From assembly GCF_030052815.1 (NCBI RefSeq), contig NC_079497.1:24194258-24258257 (forward strand): a DNA stretch of 64,000 bases, read 5' to 3'. The notes under the pieces are model-generated. The model was not told the DNA's origin and searched no databases. It saw only the letters and a list, made by a program, of their open reading frames with translations. Each line of letters opens with the position of its first letter. The stretch's first letter is position 1. The translations under genes and the position numbers were made by a program. Positions 1 to 10,641 of the stretch are shown piece after piece. The stretch comes from Hevea brasiliensis. Lineage: Eukaryota; Streptophyta; Magnoliopsida; Malpighiales; Euphorbiaceae.

Positions 1-200
1 TGACACCTAGAGGTTGATTGTAAGAAATTAAAATGCAGGAAAATAAAATGTCAACATATGGCATTACATCTAAAGGTTAATAGTAGGAAATTAAATTACA
101 GGAAAATAAAATGTGAACATATGGCCTTACACCTAAAGGTTGACTGCAGGAAAATAAAAATGTTGTATTGTAAAATGTTAGGAAATTGTAATTGCAAAAA
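1..200. repeat. Remnant of Ogre-type minisatellite array
   Basis: Three or so degenerate units contain agaggttgattgtaag, a short A-rich tract and gcaggaaaat. They match the 61 bp monomers that form the long array at 13193-16262 and the shorter one at 45540-46640. The units are about 60-80 bp and much more diverged from each other than those in E2 or E3. Confidence 0.65.
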
Positions 201-584
201 TTAAATTAGAGTTCAAGATATTAATACCCAATGGCTTGTAAAAGGTTTCGCCTCTTGCCATTAGCCATTTACCTGCTTGATGAATTAATATGTTGACTTT
301 GAGCTCACTGAGATATCTGTTTATCAAAGAAAAGCTGAGTTTATCAAAGAAAAGCTGAGTTTATCATGATATGGATATTTATTTCTAACTACTAGCCAAT
401 GTTTAAATTTAGAATTTAAGTAAATATGCAAATCAAAAGGAATGCATGCATGACATTATTATTAATATGACCTTAAAGAGAATCTAAATAAGAATCTTAC
501 CATTCATGAGAGTTTCCTTAACTCTTAACTCGAGACAAAGGTGTGAGAAGGGGACCAAAAGTAATTGAGGTTATAAGTTGTTCC
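201..584. other. E0 spacer, no gene seen
   Basis: This is AT-rich sequence between the minisatellite remnant and the T-rich repeat block. A 20 bp direct duplication (ttatcaaagaaaagctgagt, twice) lies at about 320-362. No coding potential or RNA gene was recognised. Confidence 0.5.
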
Positions 585-860
585 TCCTTTTTTTCTTTTT
601 TCTTTTTTCTTTTTTTTTTCTCTCTATTAAGGATACTCTTTCTCTCTTTCTACTGAAGACACCCTTTCGAGTTTTTGCCTCCACTATTTTTTTTTTTTTT
701 AATTAAGGACTTTTCTTTCTCTCCATTTGCTTAAGAAGCCCTTTATAGTTTTCACCTCTGCTCTATTCTTTTTTTTTTTTTAAGGATATTCTATCTCTCC
801 TTTTGCTAAAAACACCTTTTCAGGTTTTCGCCTCCATTCTCTTCTCTTTTTTTATGCCTT
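585..860. repeat. GGGTTTTCAC-type repeat block in E0, first part
   Basis: Degenerate units such as acacccttt-cgagttttt-gcctcc are separated by long poly-T tracts. The same module, with consensus near CGCCCTTTCGGGTTTTCAC, is found in E2 (16420-17232) and E3 (46790-47455), always between pol and the 3' LTR. Confidence 0.6.
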
Positions 861-1558
861 TTTTTTTCCCTAGTTTAGAAATTGTACAATTGAATTGACA
901 AAGTTTAGCAGCTTACATGCCCATTTCATTTTTCCACAGTTTAGATATAATGACTTTCCCCCTTGTTTGCTTGCCATCGTCACTTATCTAGTACATTTTC
1001 AAAGCAATATATGAAATGTTACCTAAGTTGTTGATTTTCATTTTATAATAAAATATTAATAAGAAAGCAATGCAAATTCCAAAATGGAAAGGAAAATATT
1101 TGAGATATAAGATGCAAGGATTTATGTACAATGCCATTTTATTTGATTCCAGGTGTTCAACATGCAAGGAGAAGGGCTAGAAGTTTATGGTTTGTAAAAA
1201 GAGAAAAACAATCACATGAATTCCTCATATTAACTTTAAGTACCCTCATTACTATGAATATCAGTAATTCTTTTTAAAGAAGATCCCTCCCTGATCATTA
1301 ACTGCTGATGTGGACATCCTTTTAGGACTTTTCTTGTGATGAATGTTAGCAATTCTCTTTAAAGAAGATCCCTCCCTGATCATTGATCGATGTGGACTCG
1401 CATGCTCAATGTGTTTTCGTAAAAGTTCTCATTTTGATGTTTAAGTAAACATCCTTATCTTGCTAGTTTTAAGCCTTTAAAGGATGCATTTTCGACTTTC
1501 CTTCTTCTTCTTCTCTTTTATCCTTTTTTTCTTTACTTTTTTCTTTTTATTTTTAATG
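861..1558. other. E0 spacer with a local duplication, no gene seen
   Basis: A segment beginning aattct(c/t)tttaaagaagatccc is present twice, at about 1266 and 1351, as a diverged direct repeat spaced by about 85 bp. By position this corresponds to the spacer between the two repeat blocks of E2. No ORF or RNA gene was recognised. Confidence 0.45.
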
Positions 1559-1721
1559 ACTCACTTTTATTAAGGACGCCTTTTGGGGTTGCATTCTTTC
1601 CTTATTTTGGTGGGCATGCCAATTCGGGTTTTCACTCTTTTTTCTCTCAATTTCTTGAGGATGCCCTTTTGGGTTTTCACTCCCACTTTTTTTTTCTTTT
1701 TTTTTCTTCTCTTTTTTTTTA
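1559..1721. repeat. GGGTTTTCAC-type repeat block in E0, second part
   Basis: Three units (ggacgccttttggggttgc, aattcgggttttcactc, gatgcccttttgggttttc) are followed by poly-T. They occupy the same place relative to the integrase end as the second block of E2 at 17040-17232. Confidence 0.6.
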
Positions 1722-2217
1722 GCTAGTATTTCTTCATAGCAACTACATACTTTGATACAATTGTCTCTCTGATAAACAAAAATAAATCTTTTCTTATCAA
1801 TCAAATTTATCTATTCAAGACATGTTTTAATCCATTCGGCTTCATCTAATCTTGCCTTACTAAGATCCATCAAGTAAGTGCCCCATCATAAACTGTAAAA
1901 AACGTGCCCCTATTAAGACTTGTCCATAAGGGATTTATACTCCTATTTAGTAATACTCCTTTATGCCATATATTAATAAATACTAGGTTGCCCCAACAAA
2001 AGTTATCATTGTAGTCTGGTATGCACAGAGATTATGTGAGAGCATTTCACACTAATCCTTATAGGTGAATATCATTTTTCAATCATCTTCTTAAAGTTCT
2101 TGTTAGAGATCTCAATAGCTCCATTTATTATGGCGATTCTTAAACTGATCATTTGGCTTTTGGACTTTTGAACCATTCAGATTCTTGCTATTATCAATGA
2201 CATTGTCAGGGAGATCA
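1722..2217 (-). pseudogene. Decayed Ogre-type integrase, 3' part (E0)
   Basis: Read on the minus strand, this aligns by eye with the integrase of E2 (17234-17910). Recognisable stretches lie around 1985-2060 (opposite the 'TGATPYSLVYG' region) and 2090-2217 (opposite the region of the second and third catalytic residues). It is full of substitutions and small indels and encodes no continuous protein. The E1 element interrupts it at 2217/2218, and the remainder lies at 38538-38640. Among the integrase pieces here it is the most degraded, which fits an insertion older than E1, E2 and E3. Confidence 0.65.
2213..2217. repeat. Target-site duplication of E1 (GATCA), left
   Basis: GATCA directly precedes the LTR terminus TGTCACACC and is repeated at 38533-38537 directly after the other LTR. 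Perfect 5 bp duplications are the product of retroviral-type integration. Confidence 0.95.
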
Positions 2218-5200
2218 TGTCACACCTTACCCCTCTGTAAGGTATAACATGATCCCGTAGAATACCTAATGAACTACCGAACTTCACCTAACGATAACTC
2301 ATTACGTACCCTACAAGGGATTTTAAAACAATTTTCTTACTTTTATAAGTGGTGAGCATTTTCTAATAGGTATTAAAACATTTATTCGAAGTTTTAAGAC
2401 TAGTAAAAATTTTTGTCTCATTTTATTTTTCAGCAAATTTTATAAAAATTTCGGCAGAGTTCCATCTGTATTTTGAGAAAATAGTTCTTAAAATACCTGT
2501 AAAAAAAACTTCCAAAGATTTATCTCAATAACTTCATCAATTCCATAACCATCCCAACCAATTTTAACATCATTTCTCAATTTCCAAAATTCAACAATCA
2601 TCAAAATACTATTAATCAATTTCATTCAAATTAAAGCAAAATACTTCCATTCATATTTCATTAAAGATAAAACAATTTATATACATCATTACAAAAATTT
2701 ACATTAAGAGAAATCCAAACCAAAATTTATTACAAGCTTTATACAAATCTATACAACTTTATACAACTACTCATAACCGATTTTATATGTCCATACAGTT
2801 ACATACATTTACATATATCAAAATAGTTTTTACATTCAGGGTATAAAATATACTCGATAACTTCAAAGTAAGTAGCTCCTCAATCCTCAGCAGCTCACTC
2901 TGCTGCTCCTCTAGTCTCTATATCTGCGACAGCAATAACAGCTATCGCTGAGTACTAGGACTCAGTGGTGCACAACATATTAAAATAATCTTTATGCGAA
3001 ATTTAAAATATATTTATTCAAAAATTAAACTGAACATGCTATATCAATACAAAACATGATTTACAAAATTTTAGTTCAAATAATTTTAATTCAAAAGTCT
3101 CAAAACCATTTACATAAAAACACACAGTTATATCATGCCATTCGAAACAAATATAATCTCAATAGCCAGAGGCTAAGGAGAAGTCACATCACATGGCTAG
3201 CTAGCTCAAATATATGGGAGCCCATTCTTTTTCTTCTTCTACTGGCACAGACCTCAACACTTCAGCCAGAGAAGGAATCAAAATTCGAAACTGATTTCCC
3301 CCACTAGTCATGCTAGTGAGGTATTCAAATATATGGTCATGACACTGTAGTTTCAAAACTTATCTTAATAATTTACTAAACATTTATTGCCATTTCAAAC
3401 ATACACAAATATACTTTCAACAATTCAAAGCAAAAGCATAATACACATTTCATGCACTTTATAAATGAATTTGAAAGCGTATTGATGTTGTGCAAAAACC
3501 TTAAGCGAGTCGCCTCTTGGCCTTGAATCGATCCTTTGGGTTCTTTCTCGGTATTCTTTTCCTCTGAAACACACAGTTTCACAGTGTTTTAGTATCACAA
3601 CTTATCATAAATCCAAAAATAAATTATACCTTGCTTTAAGATGCTAAACTTGATGTTCTTTAAAATTTGTGTTTCGGGATTACTATTCATTACACTATTC
3701 AAGTCAATTTGTTGACTTTCTAAGGCTTAATAGGTATTAGAATTCTAATTTCACCCACATACCACATTTTGGTCACCAATTTTATTGGTTTTAGTTGTTT
3801 TATCAAAACTTAAGTCTTTTAGGTAAATTTGCAAATTTTCAGTTTTGGTGTTTTATGTTGCACTGTTCCATTGGTCATGTTGCTGTTATAATTGAGCTAA
3901 GTTTTCTTCATAGAAATTGTTCCTTATTGTCTTAACTTTAATCTCCTTTTTGAATCACTCTATTTGGAGTTTTGTAGCTCAAGTTATAGCCATTTGAATC
4001 ATGGCTGCAGATTAGCCTAACCCAGATTTCTGGGCACCAAAACTAGTTCTGGCAGTTTTAAGTCACCAAATTTGGGTGGCTAAATGACTTGGTTAAGGGC
4101 ATAATTTGGGTTTGTATTCCTTATGAAAGTTTTAGCTCTATATCTCAGCTTTCTGCTGGTAAAATTTCAGGTCATTTAGACCTGCCTAGCCCAAGTTATG
4201 GCCAAATGAACAAACACTATTCATTTAGTTATTTTTGTACAGGTCAAATTGCCTAATCCGGATTTGGTCAATTTATTCACTAGGTTTTAGTCACTTTTTG
4301 GGCATGATTCCTGAATGAAAAATGTGTCATTTTGTGTCTAGTTTCATTCCTAATTGGCCTCACACCAATTGGGTTGGTAAATTTTCAGTTTTGGCCCCTG
4401 AAAGGGACTTGGGTCATACTGCTTGCATACTGCCCACATCCAATCCGAATCTCCACTCAATTCCAACACTTCCAACATACCCCAATTGGTCACAAATGAC
4501 CATTTCTCACAAAAAACAAGATCAAACACACTATTTAACTACTTCTCCAAATTTTTGTCTTCCAAACCCTAGGTGCCAAAACCCTAACTACACTAACTGT
4601 TACATTTAACTAATTCAAAGCATACTAACATCACTCCATCACTCAATTAAGCTTCCTAACATAATTAATTCAATCAAAACACAAGCATTTCCAGCACAAA
4701 CCCTAGCTGGCTGAAATTTACTCTTATCGCTAAAGGATGTTTTCATTTCATTTTAAGCATATTTATAAGTCCTTTATGCTATAAATACATTGATTAAACT
4801 AAAAATGTCAAGTTTGCTTGCTAACCTTATGCATAATTTTCTTTCTCTTCCAATCTCTTCCTTTCTTTTTTCTTTATTCTTCAAGCTCCTCCTCTAGTTG
4901 CCAAAATAAGTTTTAACTATGGTGAGTAATTTTTCTATGGTGGAATTTTGTAATATTTAAGCTCAAAAATGAGCTTCAATGGTGGTTGTTTTAGTGAGGG
5001 AGAGATGAGAGATGGACGGCAACTTGAAGATGAAGACCTCTTTTTTTTTTTTTTCTTTTCTTTTCTTTTATGTTTTTCTATCTTTATGGAAGTCCACTAA
5101 TTCTCCAAATTTTATTTTTTTTAGTTGGTGTTTATTACATCATGCATGATGTCATGCATGATGTCACCAATTTCCACTTTTCCTTTTTCTTTTTTTTTTT

Positions 5201-5722
5201 CTATTTATTTTTCCATTAGTTCTTTAATTTAATTTTCGATTCTGAAATTTTCTTTTCTCTAATTTTATTTGACAGTTAGGTCAGGAGTCAGCTCTCGGGG
5301 TCAATTGACCAAATTGCCCCTCACCAGTTCAACCCGGTTTGCAAATAATTCAATATTTCTCCTGGATCCCTGACTTAATTATTTGATAGGCTTAACAATT
5401 CTTTTTTGTGATTTTCTCTTTTCCACTATGTTTGCAATAGTCTTAAGGACCGCGGCGTCACATTTTATGGTTCAAAATTTGAGTTTAAATCGACTTCGCA
5501 GTCCTTCCCGAGAAGGTCACCCATCGCTGTGACTCTCGGCTCATTTAACTTCTTATGTTCTATTTTTCTTATTTATACTTAACTAATTGATAATTACTAA
5601 TTATTTGTATTCAGGGCTTATCTAGTTGTTTTAAGTGCGGTTCTAATCCCCTTAATTGTCCGGACCGACACCGGTCACCGGAATAGTGAAATATACCAGG
5701 CTATGCAAATAGGGGTGTTACA
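2218..5722 (-). repeat. 3' LTR of E1
   Basis: On the element strand it starts TGTAACACCCC and ends GGTGTGACA. The copy is 3505 bp, versus 3488 bp for the partner at 35045-38532. It contains no convincing gene; the short ORFs on either strand are not conserved between the two copies. T-rich tracts lie at 5040-5070 and 5190-5215. A palindromic CATGCATG-containing element lies at about 5139-5163. Confidence 0.95.
4760..4767 (-). promoter_or_regulatory. Candidate TATA box of E1 LTR
   Basis: TATAAATA reads on the minus strand (CTTATAAATATGC) about 960 bp from the start of the LTR in element orientation. The same sequence is at 37588-37595 in the 5' LTR. It would place the U3/R border near 4730. 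A second TATAAATA-like stretch reads on the plus strand 20 bp away, so the assignment is tentative. Confidence 0.4.
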
Positions 5723-5736
5723 AATCTCCTCCCTTT
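5723..5736 (-). other. Polypurine tract of E1
   Basis: AAAGGGAGGAGATT on the minus strand lies directly next to the 3' LTR, where plus-strand DNA synthesis is primed in LTR retrotransposons. Confidence 0.85.
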
Positions 5737-5769
5737 AAAATAAATTTCGTCTCGAAATTTTACCTGGTA

Positions 5770-7164
5770 TCAGTCTCTAAACAGCTGTGGGTGCTGTCTC
5801 CTCATGTCCTCCTCTCATTCCCAAGTAGCTTCTTGGCCCGAATGATGGTTCCACAGCATTTTCACTAACGGTATCTGCTTGTTCCGTAGCTGCTTCACCT
5901 CATAAGCCAGAATCTCTATGGGTTCTTCCTCATATGTGAGGTCTGGATTCACCTCAATCTCTTCTACTAGTAGTATATGAGATGGGTCTAATCGATACCT
6001 CCTCAACATAGACACATGGAAGACATTATATATCTTTTCTAACTCTAGAGGTAGTGCCAAACGATATGCCAAAGGACCCACTCTCTCCAGAACCTCATAT
6101 GACCCAATGAAACGAGGACTCAGTTTTCTCTTCCTGCCGAACCTCATAATTTTCTTCCAAGGGGAAACCTTGAGGAATACTTTCTCACCCACGGCATACT
6201 CAATATCTCTTCTCTTTAAATCAATATAGGACTTCTGACGGTCTAATGCAGTCTTAAATCGATCTCTAATCACTCTGATCTTCACCTCGGTCTGCAGAAC
6301 AATTTCAGGCCCAATCATCTTCCTTTCACCTACTTTATCCCAACACAGGGGAGTTCTACACTTTCTGCCATACAAAGCTTCATATGGAGGCATCCTAATG
6401 CTTGATTGGTAGCTGTTGCTGTAAGCAAACTCAATCAAAGGCAAGTCCCAACTGCCCTCAAATTCAATCACACAAGCCTGTAGCATGTCCTCTAAGATCT
6501 GAATTACTCTCTCAGACTGGCCATCTGTCTGTGGGTGAAATGCCGTGCTGAAGTTCAATCTAGTTCCTAGGGCTCTCTGAAGACTACCCCAGAATCTAGA
6601 AGTGAACTTAGGATCTCTGTCTAATACAATGGATACTGGCACTCCATGTAGTCTCACAATCTCATCAATGTATAACTTAGCCAATCTTTCTAAACTGTAA
6701 TCCATCCGGACAAGCAGAAAATGAGCAGACTTGGTTAGTCTGTCAACTATAACCCATACTGCATCATGACTTTTCTGTGTAATCGGAAGTCCTATCACAA
6801 AATCCATTATTATTCTCTCCCATTTCCATTCTGGTACTGGTAGTGGATGTAACAAACTAGCGGGTACGATGCTCTGCCTTCACTTGCTGACAAATTAGGC
6901 ATTTAGAAACAAATTCTGCCACATCTCTTTTTATACCCATCCACCAGTAATGCTCCTTGAGCCCTCTATACATTTTTGTGCCACCATGGTGCATGGTAAA
7001 AGGAGACTCATGTGCTTCCTTTAAAATGATCTTCCTCAAATCAACATCATTAGGAATATACATTCTGCCCTGGTGTAGTAATAGACCGTAATCTCTTATT
7101 CAGAATTCTGGTTTCTTACCCTGTTTGCCTTTTTCCAATAACTTCTGATGCCTTTCATCATTCT
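5770..7164 (-). pseudogene. E1 integrase with C-terminal chromodomain (broken)
   Basis: Integrase inserts the element cDNA into the genome. The zinc-binding N-terminus is visible at about 6870-7060 (EAHESPFTMHHGG, then CLICQQVK: a HHCC finger). The catalytic core follows with D in IIMDFVIGLP, D in VLDRDPKFTSRF, and E in TDGQSERVIQILE. The C-terminus contains GSYEVLERVGPLAYRLALP and ends in a chromodomain-like segment (YEEEPIEIL, IPLVKMLW, EATWE), the mark of chromoviruses. Damage: a single-base frameshift near 6856 between finger and core, an in-frame stop at about 7100, and a stop at 5815 about 14 codons before the likely original end at 5770. E2 is inserted at 7164, just upstream of the finger. 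Confidence 0.9.
7160..7164. repeat. Target-site duplication of E2 (ATTCT), left
   Basis: ATTCT precedes TGTCGCAAGG at the LTR start and recurs at 31602-31606 after TGTCGACA. Confidence 0.95.
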
Positions 7165-7559
7165 TGTCGCAAGGTGTTTTGCGGTCGCCTGAACGAACCC
7201 TCACCGAAGTGGAAAAGAATGAGGAGTCGCCACTTTAGTTTTGAGGGAAACTAAAGAAAACCATTTGTGAAGATAAATTGAAATAAAACCACTTCAAAAC
7301 AGAGATTCTAAGTTCGGGGTCCGTAAACGGGTGGGGAAGGTGTTAGGCACCCCACCTCGTCCCTTAATTAGGGTAAGTAGATTTAACTTTGCACTCTTTA
7401 TAAGTTAGTTAGGAGGACTTGAATGGAAATGTTCATCCTTTTGACAAAAGAAATATTTGATTTTTCACTAATTCGGATTATCCAGATACATAAGTAAATG
7501 AGACAACCTTAGTGAGTTACTGTTGTATGTTAGTTTTGTTTGAAGGGCTATTTTATTAG

Positions 7560-7975
7560 AATCCAATTTTTAAAATTGGATGAGAACTCTCCTCCGATCT
7601 CTTTTAAATATTTATTTAAATTTTAGATTGAGAACCGGATAAGAACTCTCCTCCGATCTCTTTTAATATTTATTAAAAGATTTGGATTGAGAATCGGATA
7701 AGAACTCTCCTCCGATCTCTTTTAATATTTATTAAAATTTTTAAGCTTGAGAACCGGATAAGAACCCTCCTCCGATCTCCTTTAAAATATTTGTTAAAAT
7801 TTTTAAGCTTGAGAACCGGATAAGAACCCTCCTCCGATCTCTTTTAAAATATTTGTTAAAATTTTTAAGCTTGAGAACCGGATAAGAACCCTCCTCCGAT
7901 CTCTTTTAATATTTATTAAAATTTTTGGATAGAGAATCGGATAAGAACCCTCCTCCGATCTCTTTTAATTAAATG
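7560..7975. repeat. About 60 bp tandem repeats in R/U5 of E2 3' LTR
   Basis: Seven units have the pattern TTGAGAACCGGATAAGAAC, then CTCCTCCGATCTCTTTT, then an AT-rich tract with AAATATTT and AAAATTTT. The E2 partner LTR also has seven; E3 LTRs have about ten. Confidence 0.85.
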
Positions 7976-8964
7976 GTAGTTGGATAAGGATTTTTTCGAT
8001 CTCTCTAAATTTTACCTATTGAGAGGGCCTAAGGCTAAGGGTTCTGATGTTCAAAGGTGTCAGGGGGTCTGCGCAAGACTTCTTTAACTTATTGGTACCT
8101 TAGGACTGGGCAGGGGATTCCAAACCGAATCCTCCAACCTTCCTATATGGTCGCCTCACCAGCATTTTTGGTAGTCGATCTATTCCATTTAGTTATCCAG
8201 GGTTTGGTTTTACTCTATCTTATGACGTCTTGCCCTATGACCTACTGAGTCATTCTAGTGACTCAGCTTTACCATTTTCCAGGCTTATTATTCAGACCTT
8301 TCATTATTTCAAAAGGACTCTTAAGTTGCCGTTACCCATATCTCATCTAACCACTTATGTATCGCTTGGAACTAGATGACTTACGCTCAGAAATAATAAA
8401 GATTAACAAAGGTATCGACACGGAAATAAACTAGAGCACAACCTTTCTCTGTATCTTTCTAGCGTGATATGAACTTAAAGAAAATAACGTACGTAAAGAA
8501 AGAAAAATGGAAATGCATAAAACAAGAACTAAACTTAATAAAATGGCAACTTGAATACTGACCTGTAAGGAGTCGATTCTAGTGAACTAACCGAGAATCA
8601 CAAAACGCAATAAGATTGCAAGTTGATAGCCGGGAGACTAAGGTTCGCCTTTGAACAAAGTGTGCTTCACTAAATGCAATCGAGTCAGAATTATACCCAA
8701 GTTTAAATGAGATTGAGCATGGGCGATGGAAATGAAAATAAAGATAACAAGGAACTGAAAAAAATGTGAACGCTACGGGATAATGAACGAGCTGAAAATG
8801 GAGAGTTTCAGTGTTCAAAATCTTTTAAGAAAACACTTCAGAAAACTGGTTCCAAAAGTTCTTCTTATGAAAGCAGAGTAACGATCTGAATTAAATTTCA
8901 GAGTACTTTCGTTATAGTAACTTCCTCCTTTTTCGTCCGTCCTTTAAACAGTTTTTCATGCAGA

Positions 8965-8972
8965 TATTTATA
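8965..8972 (-). promoter_or_regulatory. TATA box for E2 genomic RNA (3' LTR copy)
   Basis: TATAAATA reads on the minus strand (GGTCCCTATAAATATCTGCATG). The same box with the same flank is at 27466-27473, 41229-41236 and 56267-56274, so it is conserved in both subfamilies. It faces the gag-pol direction. The initiation point would lie near 8935-8940. Confidence 0.65.
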
Positions 8973-9599
8973 GGGACCGGGTGTTCCCCTTGAAGGGTCA
9001 GGATCTATCTTGAGGGAGATGGAGGGTCAAGATTTCAAAGGACATAATCCTAAGCTCAAGAATTAAAGAGAATCAGAATAGACGGCCGAGATCCACTTCA
9101 GAATATTTGTCTTTTTTCTACTCTAATCTGACGGTCCCAAATTCTCTTGTCCGGGGCGATCCAAGGGCTAAGAGTGAAAGGCGCTGGTTTTTTCGTCTTC
9201 TTCTTTAATCCAATGGCCTTGGGCTCGTCCTTACAAGTTGGCTTAATGGTGGAGATTGGGAGGTACAGCGCTGTCATGACATATTCTGGCACCTGTCAGT
9301 AATGCGGGCGATTCTGGGGCGTGCGGTTGAGATTTTACCTGCAACGCTTTAATTACCTCGGCTCTGATCATGGCGACGGCGGTAGGCGCCTTATTCTTTT
9401 TGGTTTTCTGCTCTCTATTCCTTTTCGATCTTCTTAACATGATCCTTCTCCGATCTTTCATACCGGTCTCCCCTCTTCCGATCTTTATTATTCCAATATT
9501 TTCCTTAATCAGGCCCGGTCCGATCAAAGCATTAATTCCCCTCGATTCCCGAAGCGTCCGCTTCGTTTTCTGCTTAGCAATAAATGCCCGATTTTCCCC

Positions 9600-10232
9600 T
9601 ATATATACCCCTGACAGAAGAGACTTTCCTTATTCGATTTTTCTCTCTTACTTCTTACTTCCCTGTTCTGTTTGCTCGTGATGGTTCCGCCATGATTGTG
9701 GCTGTTGATCCCTTCCCGATGGACCTCTTTATTCCCCGACTGAAAATTTACGACCCCGGTAATCGAATAATCGTGATAACCTTATCTGATGATGGTGAGA
9801 GAACTGGACCAATTAACCGATCTGGATCGCGGACCTCGATCGTGTCGATCTCGAGTCGTTCGACCGGTATAATCGGCGAATCGATTTCGGGCGAGAAGAC
9901 TGCTAATGTTCCGCCAACCCTTGGCGGTTGCTCTTCCAAGTTTATTCGGCTTCTCACCACATTGGGTGTTCCGACAGCGGCTTTCCTCCACATTGGGTGT
10001 TCGGCAATGCTCGGTTCGATCGATGACATCCTTTGGATCAGTCACAATGTGGGCTTTGACATAGGCCCTTTAGATGGGATGTTCCACCGGTCTCTGAGAT
10101 CGCCCAAATGATGTATTTTATTTTCAATGTAGTCCGATCTCTAAAGATCACCGAAATGATGTAATCCAATTTTAGTGTAATCCGATCCCTAGAGATCGCC
10201 CAAATGATGTAATCCGATCTTTTGGAAATAAA
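9600..10232 (+). other. Unit 1: plus-strand mini transcription unit in U3 (E2 3' LTR)
   Basis: It is antisense to gag-pol. It contains TATATATA (9600-9607), ATG at 9692, an ORF to 10111 (139 aa, containing SDDGERTGPINRSGSRTS), and AATAAA at 10227-10232. The layout looks like a small gene and recurs in all four LTRs. However, comparing E2 with E3 in this frame from 'KIYDP' to 'EKTAN', I count about 4 synonymous against 10 non-synonymous codon changes, so protein-level selection is not supported. This copy also has a small insertion near 9985 that alters the C-terminus. A non-coding transcript or a regulatory block is as likely as a protein. Confidence 0.4.
10098..10228. repeat. 48-49 bp tandem repeats between units 1 and 2
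   Basis: About 2.7 copies of GATCGCCCAAATGATGTAAT followed by an AT-rich part with GTAATCCGATC. They overlap the end of the unit 1 ORF and precede its AATAAA. They are conserved in the other three LTRs. Confidence 0.8.
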
Positions 10233-10454
10233 GATTTTATCTTATTATTATTGCATTAATTATTTTTCGATCTTTTATGTGATTATCCGATCTGATTCTT
10301 CATTTGAAAGAAACTTATCCGATCCGTAATTCAAAACACCTTGATCTGGCGCTCTATAATTAACCGATCTCTTCATGGAATCTTGGGAATATTCATGAGA
10401 CGTGTCATAACAGCTGGCGAGTCCCGCTATCCGATGCACCACCTGGAACATCGT

Positions 10455-10484
10455 GAGCATTAAATGCTCGGACGAGTATAAATA
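10455..10484 (+). promoter_or_regulatory. Palindrome and TATA box of unit 2 (E2 3' LTR)
   Basis: GAGCATT-A-AATGCTC (10455-10469) is a perfect inverted repeat, followed 7 bp later by TATAAATA (10477-10484). Both are identical in sequence and spacing in all four LTRs. They face the plus-strand gene, away from gag-pol. Confidence 0.65.
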
Positions 10485-10641
10485 GGGGTGGGGGTTAGCC
10501 ATTTGCTCTCTTGTGTCATTTTCAGTTTCTCGCGAACAACTTCAAAATTCTCTCGTTTTCTCAAGCTTCCTTCTACACCGATCAAGCTCCGGTAAGGGTT
10601 TTGATCTTTCTTTTGGTTTAAACTTTCTGTTTCCTTTGAAA

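Larger units (their letters stand above)
1..2217 (-). mobile_element. E0, decayed Ogre/Tat-like retrotransposon, left piece
   Basis: This piece holds, in the same order as E2 but heavily mutated, minisatellite remnants, the GGGTTTTCAC-type repeats and the C-terminal part of a minus-strand integrase. It stops exactly at the E1 target-site duplication (2213-2217), and the integrase homology resumes at 38538, so E1 inserted into it. No open reading frame of useful length survives. It continues beyond the window on the left. Confidence 0.75.

Noticed and set aside
1553..1804. Lys-rich minus-strand ORF in E0
   Set aside because: Produced by poly-A/poly-T tracts in decayed repeats; no homology or conservation.
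3056..3307. Plus-strand 83-codon ORF in both E1 LTRs (also 35874-36125)
   Set aside because: No recognisable domain and AT-rich. The two copies are simply paired LTRs and give no independent evidence.
4560..4590. AAACCCTA-like motifs resembling telomere repeats
   Set aside because: Only isolated imperfect copies, no tandem array.
4322..4609. 95-codon plus-strand ORF in E1 3' LTR
   Set aside because: Not open in the partner LTR (37140-37430), and low-complexity composition.
9098..9292. Minus-strand ORF of about 64 aa (MPEYV...) present in all four LTRs
   Set aside because: It lies in U3 with no start context of its own. Its C-terminus and many residues differ between subfamilies, so conservation is explained by shared LTR ancestry.
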